Counted from the stretch's first letter, positions 18,856-28,405 are shown. The stretch is 64,000 bases of DNA from Bacteroidota bacterium (GCA_016718875.1 JADKBL010000003.1:186001-250000); one strand, 5' to 3'. Program-made: numbers and translations. Notes: generated from the letters alone by a model not told the origin.

Positions 18856-19707
18856 ATGGAAACCCAAAACGGTAAATCAGAACCGATAAAAATTGACGTT
18901 GAGAAGGTACTGACTTCCAAGAATCCGGCTTTAGGTAAGATGATACCCGGGTTCTTTATCCGGTATCTTAAAAAGATTGTTCATCAGGATGAGCTGAATT
19001 ATTTCCTTGCCAACAACAGTCACCTGAAAAATCAGGAACTGATAGCATCATTTCTGAAATTTCTGAAAATTAAATACACTGTTACGGGAACAGAAAGCAT
19101 TCCCTCCGGGGGCAGGTACATTTTTGTATCAAATCATCCTCTTGGAGGGCTCGACGGAATAGTTTTCATAAATGAGCTTTCAAAGCACTATCCAGACATC
19201 AAATTTCCTGTAAATGACATTCTTACATACATTGGAAATCTCTCGGGCATCTTTCTTCCTGTAAACAAACACGGCAGCCAGGAAAAAGAGGCGGCAAAAC
19301 TTCTGGAAACAGCTTATGCTTCGGACAATCAGATCCTGTACTTTCCTGCCGGGCTATGCTCCAGGAAGAAGAAGGGACAAATAAAGGATCTTCAATGGCA
19401 CAAAAGCTTTATTACCAAGGCTATACAACATAAAAGAGACATAATTCCTGCTTACTTTTCAGGAAGGAATTCTGACTTTTTTTATAATCTTTCCAACATC
19501 AGAAAGAGTATCGGGGTGAAAGCCAACATTGAGATGCTCTACCTTGCTGATGAAATGTTCCTGCAGAAAGACAAGGAGATAAGTCTTGTATTCGGTGAAA
19601 AAATTCCATGGCAGACATTTGACAAGTCGAAGACTCCGCCTGAATGGGCAGAGTGGGTAAAATCAAAATGCTATGAACTGTCAGTGAGAATTCCTCATAT
19701 GGAATGA
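18856..19707 (+). CDS. glsA: Glycine-lipid O-acyltransferase GlsA-like (PlsC superfamily)
   Basis: PlsC-like acyltransferase of 283 residues. The acceptor/catalytic motif is NHPLGGLDG (about residue 95), where five residues separate His and Asp instead of the four in canonical HX4D; NHPLGG is the form I recall for OlsA/hemolysin-like relatives. Further motifs are FLPVNKHG and YFPAGLCSRKKKG. It is followed 40 bp later by a GNAT-type N-acyltransferase. In Bacteroides the same pair (glsB plus glsA) makes N-acyl glycine and N-acyloxyacyl glycine lipids, this enzyme adding the second fatty acid. The specific amino-acid headgroup (glycine versus serine-glycine or ornithine) is inferred from the phylum. 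Confidence 0.8.
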   Translation: METQNGKSEPIKIDVEKVLTSKNPALGKMIPGFFIRYLKKIVHQDELNYFLANNSHLKNQELIASFLKFLKIKYTVTGTESIPSGGRYIFVSNHPLGGLDGIVFINELSKHYPDIKFPVNDILTYIGNLSGIFLPVNKHGSQEKEAAKLLETAYASDNQILYFPAGLCSRKKKGQIKDLQWHKSFITKAIQHKRDIIPAYFSGRNSDFFYNLSNIRKSIGVKANIEMLYLADEMFLQKDKEISLVFGEKIPWQTFDKSKTPPEWAEWVKSKCYELSVRIPHME

Positions 19708-19747
19708 ACAAAATTTACTAAATTGCATTCTATATAAAAAGATCTGA

Positions 19748-20710
19748 ATGAAACCCGTTGTCGGACAGCTTCCCAAGGAGCAGATTATTGCAGAACTAAC
19801 GCCTGACAGACTGTTGCGCAAGACTAACAATGGCAACAATGAGGTATATATCTTCGATAATAACACCTCTCCTGTCCTTATGCATGAAGTTGGCCGGGTA
19901 AGGGAATTGACATTCCGACATGCCGGAGGAGGAACAGGTCATGAGATTGATATAGATGATTTTGATACTGCACAGGTAGATCCCCAGAGACAGCTAATAG
20001 TCTGGGATCCTGAAAACAAGGAGATGATTGGAGGATACAGGTTTTATTTTCCTCCTAAAAACTGCAGTAACTGTGACATTTCAAAGCTTGCCTCATCTTC
20101 GTATTTTCATTTCTCTGATAAATTTCTCAGAAAGTATTATCCGCACCTGATGGAACTTGGAAGGTCTTTTGTACATCCCGATTACCAGTCGCGGGCGATG
20201 GGCAGGAGAAGTCTCTTTGCACTGGATAATCTCTGGGATGGGCTTGGTGCGCTGATGCTCGACAACCATCATCTGAAATATCTGTTTGGCAAGGTAACAA
20301 TGTATCCTCACTTTAACCAGAAAGCCAGGAACATGATCCTCTATTTCCTTAATAAGCATTTTCATGATCCTGACAGGCTTGTAGTACCTAAAGAACCTGC
20401 CAATATTGAGATCCATTCTGATGAGATGAAAAAACTCTTCAATAAATGGCGATATAAGGATAATTACAAAATCCTGTCACGGGAAGTAAGAAACCTTGGT
20501 GAAAACATCCCTCCGCTTATAAATGCCTACATGAACCTGTCACCCACAATGAGGACGTTTGGTACTTTTATAAATCACAAATTCGGAGATGTTGAGGAGA
20601 CCGGGATAATGATTACAATGAGAGATATGTATGTTGAGAAGATCAACAGGCATATGGCTTCCTACAAAAATGACTTTATGATCACCTGGTTCTCGCATGA
20701 GAATCAGTAA
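19748..20710 (+). CDS. glsB: Glycine-lipid N-acyltransferase GlsB-like (GNAT/hemolysin family)
   Basis: Protein of 320 residues from the OlsB/hemolysin-like GNAT family. Recognisable segments are HEVGRVRELTFRHAGGGTG (about 45-63), IVWDPENKEMIGGYRF, and LMELGRSFVHPDYQSRAMGRRSLFALDNLW, the acyl-donor binding core. It should transfer a 3-hydroxy fatty acid from acyl-ACP to the amino group of glycine, the first step of glycine-lipid synthesis, with GlsA completing the molecule. The 3' end overlaps the convergent purF-like gene by 7 bp. Confidence 0.8.
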   Translation: MKPVVGQLPKEQIIAELTPDRLLRKTNNGNNEVYIFDNNTSPVLMHEVGRVRELTFRHAGGGTGHEIDIDDFDTAQVDPQRQLIVWDPENKEMIGGYRFYFPPKNCSNCDISKLASSSYFHFSDKFLRKYYPHLMELGRSFVHPDYQSRAMGRRSLFALDNLWDGLGALMLDNHHLKYLFGKVTMYPHFNQKARNMILYFLNKHFHDPDRLVVPKEPANIEIHSDEMKKLFNKWRYKDNYKILSREVRNLGENIPPLINAYMNLSPTMRTFGTFINHKFGDVEETGIMITMRDMYVEKINRHMASYKNDFMITWFSHENQ

Positions 20711-22605
20711 GCCCTCACATTCCTGCCCTCTATATAGTTTATAAATGACTGGTTTACAACCTTGTTTCCTCCGGGAGTCGGGTAATTGCCTGTAAAGTAC
20801 CAGTCGCCGAGATGATCGGGACATGCCTGGTGAAGTCCTTCAATTGACTGGAATACTATTTCAACCTCGGACTTAATTTCATCGGACCTGAGCATTGAAG
20901 ATATCTTTGCCGAGATCTCCTCAGAGGTAAAGGGTTTATATATCTGCTTAACAACATTTATCATTTCATCAACAGGCTTCTGAAGCTCCTGAATGGCTTC
21001 CTGATATATTGTCTGGATAAGTGCATCACGGCCATTATCCTTAAGAAGTTCAACAGCAGCCTTAAAGGCAATGAAGTCACCAAGCTTTGCCATGTCGATG
21101 CCATAACAATCGGGGTACCGGATCTGTGGTGAGGACGAGACGATAACAATTTTGCGCGGATCGAGCTTGTCGAGAATACGGATAATACTCTTTTTAAGTG
21201 TTGTGCCCCTTACAATTGAATCATCAATTGCAACAAGGTTATCTACACCCCTCCTTATAACTCCGTATGTAACATCATATACGTGTCCGACAAGATCATC
21301 GCGACCTTTATCTTCAGTTATAAAAGTGCGGAGTTTAGCATCCTTCACAGCTATTTTTTCAACCCGCGGACGCTGCCTTATTATTTTCTCAAGCTCCTCC
21401 CTCGTAAGGTTATTGCCTTTGGATGCGATCGTATCAATTTTCGACTGGTTGAGATAATCCTCTACTCCTTTTATTAGTCCGTAAAATGCACTTTCGGCAG
21501 TATTCGGAATATATGAAAATACAGTGTTGTCCAGATCAAAATTTACAGCCTTAAGCACTGGCAATGTAAGAAGCTCACCAAGCTTTTTTCTCTCCCTGTA
21601 TATTGTCTTGTCAGTTCCTCTGGAGAAGTAGATCCTCTCAAAAGAGCATTTTCTTTGTTCGTTCTCTTCCCTGAGTTTAACAACAGAGGTTTCTCCCGAT
21701 GCCTTGATAATAACTGCACTTGCAGGCGGTATCTCCTTCACAAAATCTGTCCTGACATTGAATATAGTCTGTATAACAGGCCTTTCTGAAGCCACAACAA
21801 CAACCTCATCGTCAATATAATAATATGCTGGCCTTATTCCTGCCGGATCTCTCATCACAAATGCATCCCCGTGTCCTACCATTCCTGCCATTGCATATCC
21901 GCCATCCCAGTTGCGGCTTGCCTTTTGAAGAATCAGAGCCAGATCAAGATTTTTTTCAATCAGAGGGGAAATATCCTTTTTTGAATAGCCTTTCTCCTTG
22001 AACTGCCAGTAAAGACGTTCATTTTCCTCATCGAGTCTGTGACCAACATTTTCAAGAATTGTTACAGTATCGGAAAAATCGACAGGATTCTGGCCAAGCC
22101 TTACCAGGCTGCTGAAGACCTCACCAACATTAGTAAGGTTGAAATTGCCTGCCATTACAAGATTCCTCGACCTCCAGTTATTCTCACGGCTCACGGGATG
22201 CACATAATCGATATTGTAATTTCCATAGGTTCCGTAGCGTAAATGGCCAAGATAAACATCACATGCAAAAGGAACTTTATCCCTTACAAAACCCGGATTT
22301 CTGAAGTCATTCCCATTTATATTCAACAATGCATCAATATCATCATATATCATTCCGAAGATCTCCTTGATAGGATTTGCCTGGTTTGATCTCTGTCTGA
22401 AAATATATCTGTTCCCGGGAGGCATATTGAGTTTGATCCCTGCAAGCCCTGCTCCGTCCTGCCCCCTGTTGTGCTGCTTTTCCATCATGAGGTACATCTT
22501 CTGCAGACCATAGTTCCATGTTCCGTATTTTTCAATATAATACTCCATCGGCTTTCGCAATCTTAACATTGCAATGCCGCATTCATGCTTGATCCTGTCA
22601 CTCAT
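20704..22605 (-). CDS. PurF-like amidophosphoribosyltransferase, long form
   Basis: Protein of 633 residues with an N-terminal Ntn glutaminase domain. Cys9 in HECGIAML is internal, so it lacks the usual exposure as residue 2 unless the leader is processed. Later landmarks are EKQHNRGQDGAGLAG and GHLRYGTYG. The C-terminal phosphoribosyltransferase half has the PRPP loop VAIDDSIVRGTTLKKSI and SSSPQIRYPDCYGIDM. True PurF is usually about 470-510 residues; the extra length lies mainly between the two halves and at the C-terminus. Bacteroidota often carry such a long paralogue besides purF. It may be the housekeeping enzyme or a specialised one. No other purine gene is adjacent. Confidence 0.8.
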   Translation of the reverse strand: MSDRIKHECGIAMLRLRKPMEYYIEKYGTWNYGLQKMYLMMEKQHNRGQDGAGLAGIKLNMPPGNRYIFRQRSNQANPIKEIFGMIYDDIDALLNINGNDFRNPGFVRDKVPFACDVYLGHLRYGTYGNYNIDYVHPVSRENNWRSRNLVMAGNFNLTNVGEVFSSLVRLGQNPVDFSDTVTILENVGHRLDEENERLYWQFKEKGYSKKDISPLIEKNLDLALILQKASRNWDGGYAMAGMVGHGDAFVMRDPAGIRPAYYYIDDEVVVVASERPVIQTIFNVRTDFVKEIPPASAVIIKASGETSVVKLREENEQRKCSFERIYFSRGTDKTIYRERKKLGELLTLPVLKAVNFDLDNTVFSYIPNTAESAFYGLIKGVEDYLNQSKIDTIASKGNNLTREELEKIIRQRPRVEKIAVKDAKLRTFITEDKGRDDLVGHVYDVTYGVIRRGVDNLVAIDDSIVRGTTLKKSIIRILDKLDPRKIVIVSSSPQIRYPDCYGIDMAKLGDFIAFKAAVELLKDNGRDALIQTIYQEAIQELQKPVDEMINVVKQIYKPFTSEEISAKISSMLRSDEIKSEVEIVFQSIEGLHQACPDHLGDWYFTGNYPTPGGNKVVNQSFINYIEGRNVRAY

Positions 22606-22607
22606 AA

Positions 22608-23093
22608 CTATTTAATATTCAGGTCAGGGAAATTAATAACATCCGGAACGATGTAGGCACCGGGGAACTCCTTGCTTATCAGCTGGAAAAGCTTATATGC
22701 TTCAGTTCTGGTTCTGAAATCACCTACTCTCACTTTGAAATATCCGGGTTCAGCATATAAAGGATAAGAAACAATATCAGGAAACTTGCTCATAAATTCA
22801 GCCCTGGCTTTGTTTGATTCTTCTCTTGCATTACGGTTGCTGCTTGCATAAATCTGTATTCTGCAACCCTCCATTCCGTAATGGTTATTCACTTTGAAGA
22901 GATTTTTGTTAGCCTGTATATGCCTGCTGATCAGGGTATCGAGAGGAAGTTCCTGGGTAATGGCCAGTTGACCCATCTGTTTGCCCTGGTTATCTCTCTG
23001 GAAAAGATCTGAAGTTCTTATTACAGGCTGGGCTGACAGAACCCCTGCAATCAGAAGCAGGAAGAAAACTACCGGAATTTCTTTTCTGATCAT
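22608..23093 (-). CDS. SPOR-domain secreted protein
   Basis: Protein of 161 residues with a Sec signal peptide (about 1-21, ending LSAQ). Its SPOR domain covers roughly residues 80-155 (GCRIQIYASSNRNAREESNKA, then YFKVRVGDFRTRTEAYKLFQ). SPOR domains bind denuded glycan strands at division septa. The gene lies 2 bp downstream of the purF-like gene's start on the same strand order and 44 bp after the lipoprotein gene. A role in cell-envelope maintenance is inferred from the domain only. Confidence 0.8.
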   Translation of the reverse strand: MIRKEIPVVFFLLLIAGVLSAQPVIRTSDLFQRDNQGKQMGQLAITQELPLDTLISRHIQANKNLFKVNNHYGMEGCRIQIYASSNRNAREESNKARAEFMSKFPDIVSYPLYAEPGYFKVRVGDFRTRTEAYKLFQLISKEFPGAYIVPDVINFPDLNIK

Positions 23094-23137
23094 GCGGCAA
23101 AAGTAATATTTCGCTGCGATATTAAAAAGACTTTTTA

Positions 23138-24229
23138 CTATTTCACAGCTTTGACAGCAAGGTAGAAACTACCCCCAAGAGAACCGGCGAGAATAAAATC
23201 ATTATTGAAGTCGATATCGAAATCATATCCGAAAGCATCTGTGGTATTTGGATCGCATACATCGAACATTCTCAATCTTCCTCCGTCGGCCCCATTGGAA
23301 GGATCTATAAGATTAATTATAAAACAATTTGTATTGAGCAAAACAACCTCCCCTGCAGAATTCATCAGTATTCCTGTTCCGGAATTGGAGTTTTCAGGAT
23401 ATTTCTTCCAGCTGAGTGATCCGTTTTTAGTTACTGAGGCAATGAACGAATTGTTAATAAGGTCTCCGCCCTCTTTAGGAAGTTCGGTTCTTCCGGAAAC
23501 ATATACTCCTCCGGAACCATCATTGGCGACTGAGAGTGCTGCTGCTCCGTAAGCAGGGTTGTTTGAAAGCTCTAATTCCCATAATCGCTGAAAACTGCTG
23601 TTGAATTTAGCAACTGTTGCCTTTGGTTCGGCTAGTGCTTCTTTGCGTGTGAGTGCGAGGTAAATATTGTCGAAATTATCAATTGAAGCATCATATGAGG
23701 CAACATAAAGCCCGCCTGTATATTCAAGTTCATTAATGACCTGTCCTGTAGAATCGAAGCTGATAAAAAGCAATCCGGTCTGAAGGTCATAGGTTGTATC
23801 CGGACTTTCAGATCCTATGGCAATGAAATTACCATTACTCAGATGCAGCAGCTGTGTCTGTGCTATATTGAATCCGGGATCGGCAACTTTATCCCATATT
23901 TTTCTGCCTGTGATGCTGTGTCGCATCAGAAGCATCCTGCCATTTGTGCTGCCTGCTGTAATATAACCGGATGTATCATACCATGCTGAGGTAAAGACTC
24001 CATTAACATCTGCTGTTAAATGGACAATTTCAGTTTTATTTTCATCGAGCCTCAAGAGGTATGGCTGATTATCTGATATGCCGCATGCTATCAGTCCTGA
24101 ATCTGAGGTCACCCTGATATACCTGGCCTCCCCTCTTCCATAAGTGCGTTCCCAGGCAAAGTTGCTTTTTTCTTTTTTACATCCTGAAAGCAGAATAAGA
24201 ATCAGGAGAACAGTGATTAACCTTGCCAT
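23138..24229 (-). CDS. Lipoprotein with beta-propeller-like repeats, function unknown
   Basis: Protein of 363 residues. A lipoprotein signal (MARLITVLLILILLSGC, cleavage before Cys17) is followed by repeating units of about 45 residues such as GLIACGISDNQPYLLRLDENK, GYITAGSTNGRMLLMRHS and GNFIAIGSESPDTTYDL. The pattern resembles Bacteroidota proteins with quinoprotein/WD-like propeller repeats that track an internal status. No catalytic motif is seen. Location is expected to be a membrane-anchored periplasmic or surface protein. It is downstream of yebC on the same strand. Confidence 0.6.
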   Translation of the reverse strand: MARLITVLLILILLSGCKKEKSNFAWERTYGRGEARYIRVTSDSGLIACGISDNQPYLLRLDENKTEIVHLTADVNGVFTSAWYDTSGYITAGSTNGRMLLMRHSITGRKIWDKVADPGFNIAQTQLLHLSNGNFIAIGSESPDTTYDLQTGLLFISFDSTGQVINELEYTGGLYVASYDASIDNFDNIYLALTRKEALAEPKATVAKFNSSFQRLWELELSNNPAYGAAALSVANDGSGGVYVSGRTELPKEGGDLINNSFIASVTKNGSLSWKKYPENSNSGTGILMNSAGEVVLLNTNCFIINLIDPSNGADGGRLRMFDVCDPNTTDAFGYDFDIDFNNDFILAGSLGGSFYLAVKAVK

Positions 24230-24254
24230 AGTATTAGTTATTTATGAGAAAACT

Positions 24255-24998
24255 CTAGTCGAGAGCTGCTGCAAGTTCATCAGTCATTTCAAGATTGTGA
24301 TAGACAAATTGAATGTCATCATCATCTTCAAGTGTTTCGATGAACCTTAAAACCCTCTTTGCTGAATCAACATCCAGCTTTTTAGTATCATTTGGTATTC
24401 TCTTCAGCCCTGCCTCCTCAGTATCGATCTCAAGTTCCGTCAGTTTTTTGTTTACACTCCCGAAATCTTCCATGGCACATGATATAGTAACAGTATCTCC
24501 GTCAACATCGATACTTTGTGCCCCTGCCTCGATCATTTCAAGCTCAAGGTCCTCAATTGATAAACCTTCGTTTTTCAGGGTAAAGATCCCCTTTCTCTCA
24601 AAGAGGAAGCTGAGAGAACCGTTTGTCCCAAGGTTTCCGCCATACTTATTGAAGGATGATCTTACCGCTGCAACCGTCCTGTTATTATTATCTGTCAGGC
24701 ATTCGATAAAGATAGCAACACCGCCGGATGCATAGCCTTCAAATGTTGTTTCAATATAGCTTGCAGCATCGGCCCCTGTTGCCTTTTTTATTGCTCTCTC
24801 AATATTGTCCTTGGGCATATTGGCCCCTTTGGCATTCTGAACAGCAAGCCTTAGTCGTGCATTGGTATCAGCATCAGCTCCGCCCTCCTTTGCAGCTATA
24901 ATAATTTCCTTAATTATTTTAGTGAATATCTTTCCTCTCTTTGCATCGATGGCACCCTTCTTTCTCTTAATGGTTGACCATTTACTGTGACCTGACAT
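24255..24998 (-). CDS. yebC: YebC/PmpR family translation/regulatory protein
   Basis: Protein of 247 residues with the family N-terminus GHSKWSTIKRKKGAIDAKRGKIFTK, then KGANMPKDNIERAIKKATG and ECLTDNNNRTVAAVRS. YebC-family proteins (TACO1 in mitochondria) were long annotated as transcriptional regulators and are now implicated in ribosome function at difficult sequences such as proline runs. The length and three-domain layout are normal. It is a single gene reading away from miaB. Confidence 0.95.
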   Translation of the reverse strand: MSGHSKWSTIKRKKGAIDAKRGKIFTKIIKEIIIAAKEGGADADTNARLRLAVQNAKGANMPKDNIERAIKKATGADAASYIETTFEGYASGGVAIFIECLTDNNNRTVAAVRSSFNKYGGNLGTNGSLSFLFERKGIFTLKNEGLSIEDLELEMIEAGAQSIDVDGDTVTISCAMEDFGSVNKKLTELEIDTEEAGLKRIPNDTKKLDVDSAKRVLRFIETLEDDDDIQFVYHNLEMTDELAAALD

Positions 24999-25083
24999 AA
25001 AATCTGAGATTTATTTTTTATCAGGCAAATTTAAATAATTCTTTCATACCTTGATAAGAGTTCATAGATTTGTGACCTATTGA

Positions 25084-25178
25084 ATGGCACAAAGGCGCAG
25101 TGGCACAAGGGCGCAAAGGTAATAGAAATACAAAGGATAATACTTCCATTGAGCCATTGTGCCGTTGTGCCGTTGAGC
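25084..25178. repeat. Imperfect inverted repeat of GGCACAA/TTGTGCC units
   Basis: The 199-bp gap between the divergent yebC and miaB genes holds GGCACAAAGGCGCAGTGGCA with further GCACAA units on the left (25086-25118). GCCATTGTGCCGTTGTGCCG-type units lie on the right (25152-25178), giving a long imperfect hairpin. A related stretch of GCGCCATTGCGCC units is at 60886-60939. It looks like a dispersed intergenic repeat family; no gene is supported here. Confidence 0.6.
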
Positions 25179-25197
25179 CTATCTATAAAAATATACA

Positions 25198-26520
25198 ATG
25201 AGTAAAAAACTATACATCGAAACCTACGGCTGTCAAATGAACGTCGCTGACAGTGAAGTCGTTGCATCTATACTGAAAGACTCCGGATTTACAACAACCG
25301 AAGATATTAAAGAAGCCGGACTGATACTGATCAATACCTGTTCAATAAGGGATAATGCAGAGCAGCGTATCTGGGGAAGGCTAAGGGAAATGGGGCATCT
25401 GAAAAAAAGAAATAAAGAGCTGAGAATTGGCATAATAGGATGCATGGCTGAGAGGCTGAAAGAAAAGCTGCTTGAGACGGAAAAGCTGGTTGATTTGGTT
25501 GTAGGACCGGATGCTTATCGTGAATTGCCAGCACTTGTAGCTGAAGCTGAGGAGGGACATAAAGCAGTAAATGTTCTGCTTTCACGTGAAGAGACTTATG
25601 CAGACATCTCCCCGGTTCGCATGGATAAGAACGGTGTTTCTTCATTTGTATCCATAATGCGCGGGTGCAATAATATGTGTGCATACTGTGTCGTCCCTTA
25701 TGTCAGAGGGGCTGAAAGAAGCAGGGATCCCGAATCAATCCTCAGGGAGGTAAATGAGCTGTTTGCCAATGGTTACAGGGAAGTAACCCTGCTCGGACAA
25801 AATGTTGATTCCTATTCGTGGAAACAGGAAGGAGAGGAAACAGGTTTCCCTCAGCTGCTTAAGAGGGTGGCAGCAGTCAGCCCTCTGCTGAGAGTACGAT
25901 TTTCAACCTCGCATCCGAAGGACATTTCAGATGAGCTTCTTCATACAATTACACGGCATGAAAACATCTGCAGGCATATTCACCTTCCTGCACAGAGCGG
26001 AAGCAGCCGGATACTTAAACTGATGAACAGGGAATATACCAGGGAGTGGTACATGGACAGGGTAAGTGCAATTAAAAGAATCATTCCGGGGTGCTCAATA
26101 TCAACTGATATGATTGCAGGATTCTGCACTGAAACTGACGAGGATCACAAAGAATCCCTGTCACTAATGGAATGGGTGGTTTATGATTTTGCCTATATGT
26201 TCAAGTACAGCGAGAGACCGGGGACAAAGGCGGCAAGAAAATTAAAAGATGATGTTTCTGAGGAGCTTAAGTCAGAACGGCTTACAGAAATGATTGCACT
26301 TCAGAACAAACTTTCAGCAAAATCAAAGAAGCAGGATGTTGGAAAAGTCTTTGAAGTGCTTATTGAAGGCTCCTCAAAACGATCCCCTGAAAACCTTTCC
26401 GGACGAACCTCCCAGAACAAAGTAGTTGTTTTCCCCGGTAAAGGGCATAAGAAAGGTGACTATGTAAAAGTTAAGATTGAAAGATGTACTTCGGCCACTC
26501 TCCTAGGCGAAATCATCTGA
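25198..26520 (+). CDS. miaB: tRNA-2-methylthio-N6-dimethylallyladenosine synthase MiaB
   Basis: Radical-SAM methylthiotransferase of 440 residues modifying A37 of tRNAs that read UNN codons. The N-terminal UPF0004 domain has IETYGCQMNVADSE, with further Cys residues in LINTCSIRDNAE and IIGCMAERL for the auxiliary [4Fe-4S] cluster. The radical-SAM motif CxxxCxxC is in MRGCNNMCAYCVVPYVRG. A C-terminal TRAM domain (about 375-438) completes the chain. Length is usual. Confidence 0.97.
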   Translation: MSKKLYIETYGCQMNVADSEVVASILKDSGFTTTEDIKEAGLILINTCSIRDNAEQRIWGRLREMGHLKKRNKELRIGIIGCMAERLKEKLLETEKLVDLVVGPDAYRELPALVAEAEEGHKAVNVLLSREETYADISPVRMDKNGVSSFVSIMRGCNNMCAYCVVPYVRGAERSRDPESILREVNELFANGYREVTLLGQNVDSYSWKQEGEETGFPQLLKRVAAVSPLLRVRFSTSHPKDISDELLHTITRHENICRHIHLPAQSGSSRILKLMNREYTREWYMDRVSAIKRIIPGCSISTDMIAGFCTETDEDHKESLSLMEWVVYDFAYMFKYSERPGTKAARKLKDDVSEELKSERLTEMIALQNKLSAKSKKQDVGKVFEVLIEGSSKRSPENLSGRTSQNKVVVFPGKGHKKGDYVKVKIERCTSATLLGEII

Positions 26521-26531
26521 CTTTTCATCAT

Positions 26532-26634
26532 GGCACCGATTGCAAATCGGCGCCAGCAAAGAACGACGTCCGTTAGCGCGGTCCCGATAATTCACGATAG
26601 CTGCTAGCGCGGATTTGTAATCCGTGCTAAAAAA
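26532..26634. repeat. Two-hairpin intergenic element between miaB and aspS
   Basis: Two stem-loops fill the gap between the convergent 3' ends. One is GGCACCGATTGCAAATCGG (26532 onward, with one mismatch before GCC). The other is TAGCGCGGATT/AATCCGTGCTA (26605-26629, with G-T pairs), followed by an A-run on the plus strand. Both hairpins contain related GATT-GCAA/TGTA-AATC cores, so this looks like a dispersed repeat that may also act in 3'-end formation. Confidence 0.5.
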
Positions 26635-26650
26635 AAGCGCTGGCAGATTT

Positions 26651-28405
26651 CTATTTCTTCTGACCAGTAGTGATCTGCAGCTCCTTCAATTGCTTCTCAG
26701 AAATATGTGACGGAGTATCAAGCATCACATCACGCCCTGAATTGTTCTTCGGGAAAGCAATAAAATCCCTTATAGAATCCTGACCTCCGAACATTGCAAC
26801 CCACCTGTCGAAACCGAATGCGACACCACCATGAGGCGGAGCACCGTATTTGAAGGCATTCAGAAGGAATCCGAACTGTTCTTCTGCTTCTTCGGGTGTG
26901 AAACCTAATACTTTGAACATCAGCTTCTGTATTGTGGCATCATGTATCCTGATAGAACCACCTCCAATCTCAACACCATTTATCACAAGGTCATAGGCAT
27001 TCGCCCTTACCTTTCCGGGATCACTTTCCATCAGTTTAAGATCCTCAGGCACAGGAGATGTGAAAGGGTGATGCATGGCAAAAAATCTCTTTTCCTCCTC
27101 ATCCCATTCAACAAGAGGAAAATCAACAACCCATAGCGGAACATAAACGTCACTTTTTCTCAGACCCAGGCGGTTCCCCATTTCAAGTCTAAGTTCTGAA
27201 AGTGCGGAAAGGGTCTTTTTCTTTACACCTGCGAGAACCAGGATCAGATCGCCGGGTTTTGCATTCATCAGATCAGCCCATTTTTGCAGATCTTCAGGCG
27301 AATAAAATTTGTCTACTGATGATTTAACGCTGCCATCGGAATTAACCCTGGCATATATCATTCCTGAAGCACCTATCTGTGGGCGTCTGACAAATTCGGT
27401 AAGCTCATCGATCTGTTTTCTTGTATATTCGGCACATCCTTCAGCACATATTGCCCCGACATATTCTGCAGAATCAAAGATGGAGAATCCGTGTCCCTTA
27501 ACAAGATCTGTCATTTCTCCAAACCTCATTCCGAAGCGAAGGTCAGGCTTGTCGGAACCATAGAATTTCATGGCATCTGAATAAGCGAGCCTCTGAAATG
27601 GTTCACTGAACTCAATGTTCTTCACTGATCTGAAGAGTTGTTTAGCAAGGCCTTCGAAAGTATTCAGTATATCTTCCCTTTCTACAAATGACATCTCGCA
27701 ATCGATCTGAGTAAATTCAGGCTGGCGGTCGGCTCTCAGGTCCTCATCCCTGAAGCATTTTACAATCTGAAAATAACGGTCAAATCCGGCAACCATCAGA
27801 AGCTGTTTAAGTGTCTGAGGGGACTGCGGCAGGGCGTAAAATGTTCCCGGCTGCATCCTTGAGGGAACGACAAAATCGCGTGCTCCTTCAGGTGTGGACT
27901 TAATAAGGACCGGCGTTTCAACCTCCACAAATCCTATGGAATCCATATACTTACGTACTTCCTGTGCAACACGGTGACGGAGTATAATATTGTTTTTGAC
28001 AGGGGCTCTCCTAAGGTCAAGATACCTGTATTTCATTCTGAGTTCATCTCCACCGTCTGTTTCTTCCTCAATGGTGAAAGGAGGCAGTTCACTTGAATTA
28101 AGTATTTTAAGATCGCTGACCACGATTTCAATTTCGCCGGTAGGCATTTTCAGGTTTTTATTGCTGCGTTCCATAACTTCACCAGAAGCCTGAATCACAT
28201 ATTCACGCCCCAGTTTGCGTGCCTGTTCACAAAGCTCCTTATTGGTTTCCATATTGAAAACAAGCTGTGTCAATCCGTATCTGTCGCGCAGGTCGACAAA
28301 CGTCATACCCCCAAGGTCTCTCGATTTCTGAACCCAGCCGCATAAAGTAACTTTCTGTCCGGCATAACTTATATTCAGTTCGCCGCATGTATGTGTTCTG
28401 TACAT
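26651..28405 (-). CDS. aspS: Aspartate-tRNA ligase
   Basis: Class IIb aminoacyl-tRNA synthetase of 584 residues. The N-terminal OB-fold anticodon-binding domain (LCGWVQKSRDLGGMTFVDLRDRYG) is followed by motif 2 (FRDEDLRADRQPEFTQID), the bacterial GAD insertion domain, and motif 3 (GGVAFGFDRWVAMFGG). Length and domain order are those of bacterial AspRS. It is divergent from tadA, with 152 bp between them. Confidence 0.97.
   Translation of the reverse strand: MYRTHTCGELNISYAGQKVTLCGWVQKSRDLGGMTFVDLRDRYGLTQLVFNMETNKELCEQARKLGREYVIQASGEVMERSNKNLKMPTGEIEIVVSDLKILNSSELPPFTIEEETDGGDELRMKYRYLDLRRAPVKNNIILRHRVAQEVRKYMDSIGFVEVETPVLIKSTPEGARDFVVPSRMQPGTFYALPQSPQTLKQLLMVAGFDRYFQIVKCFRDEDLRADRQPEFTQIDCEMSFVEREDILNTFEGLAKQLFRSVKNIEFSEPFQRLAYSDAMKFYGSDKPDLRFGMRFGEMTDLVKGHGFSIFDSAEYVGAICAEGCAEYTRKQIDELTEFVRRPQIGASGMIYARVNSDGSVKSSVDKFYSPEDLQKWADLMNAKPGDLILVLAGVKKKTLSALSELRLEMGNRLGLRKSDVYVPLWVVDFPLVEWDEEEKRFFAMHHPFTSPVPEDLKLMESDPGKVRANAYDLVINGVEIGGGSIRIHDATIQKLMFKVLGFTPEEAEEQFGFLLNAFKYGAPPHGGVAFGFDRWVAMFGGQDSIRDFIAFPKNNSGRDVMLDTPSHISEKQLKELQITTGQKK

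Noticed and set aside
25084..25178. Possible CRISPR-like array of GGCACAA/GTGCC units
   Set aside because: Units are short, imperfect and inverted rather than regularly spaced direct repeats with unique spacers; no cas genes are near.
25031..25267. Minus-strand 78-codon frame spanning the yebC-miaB gap
   Set aside because: It covers the GGCACAA/TTGTGCC repeat and the miaB start; no protein-like composition.
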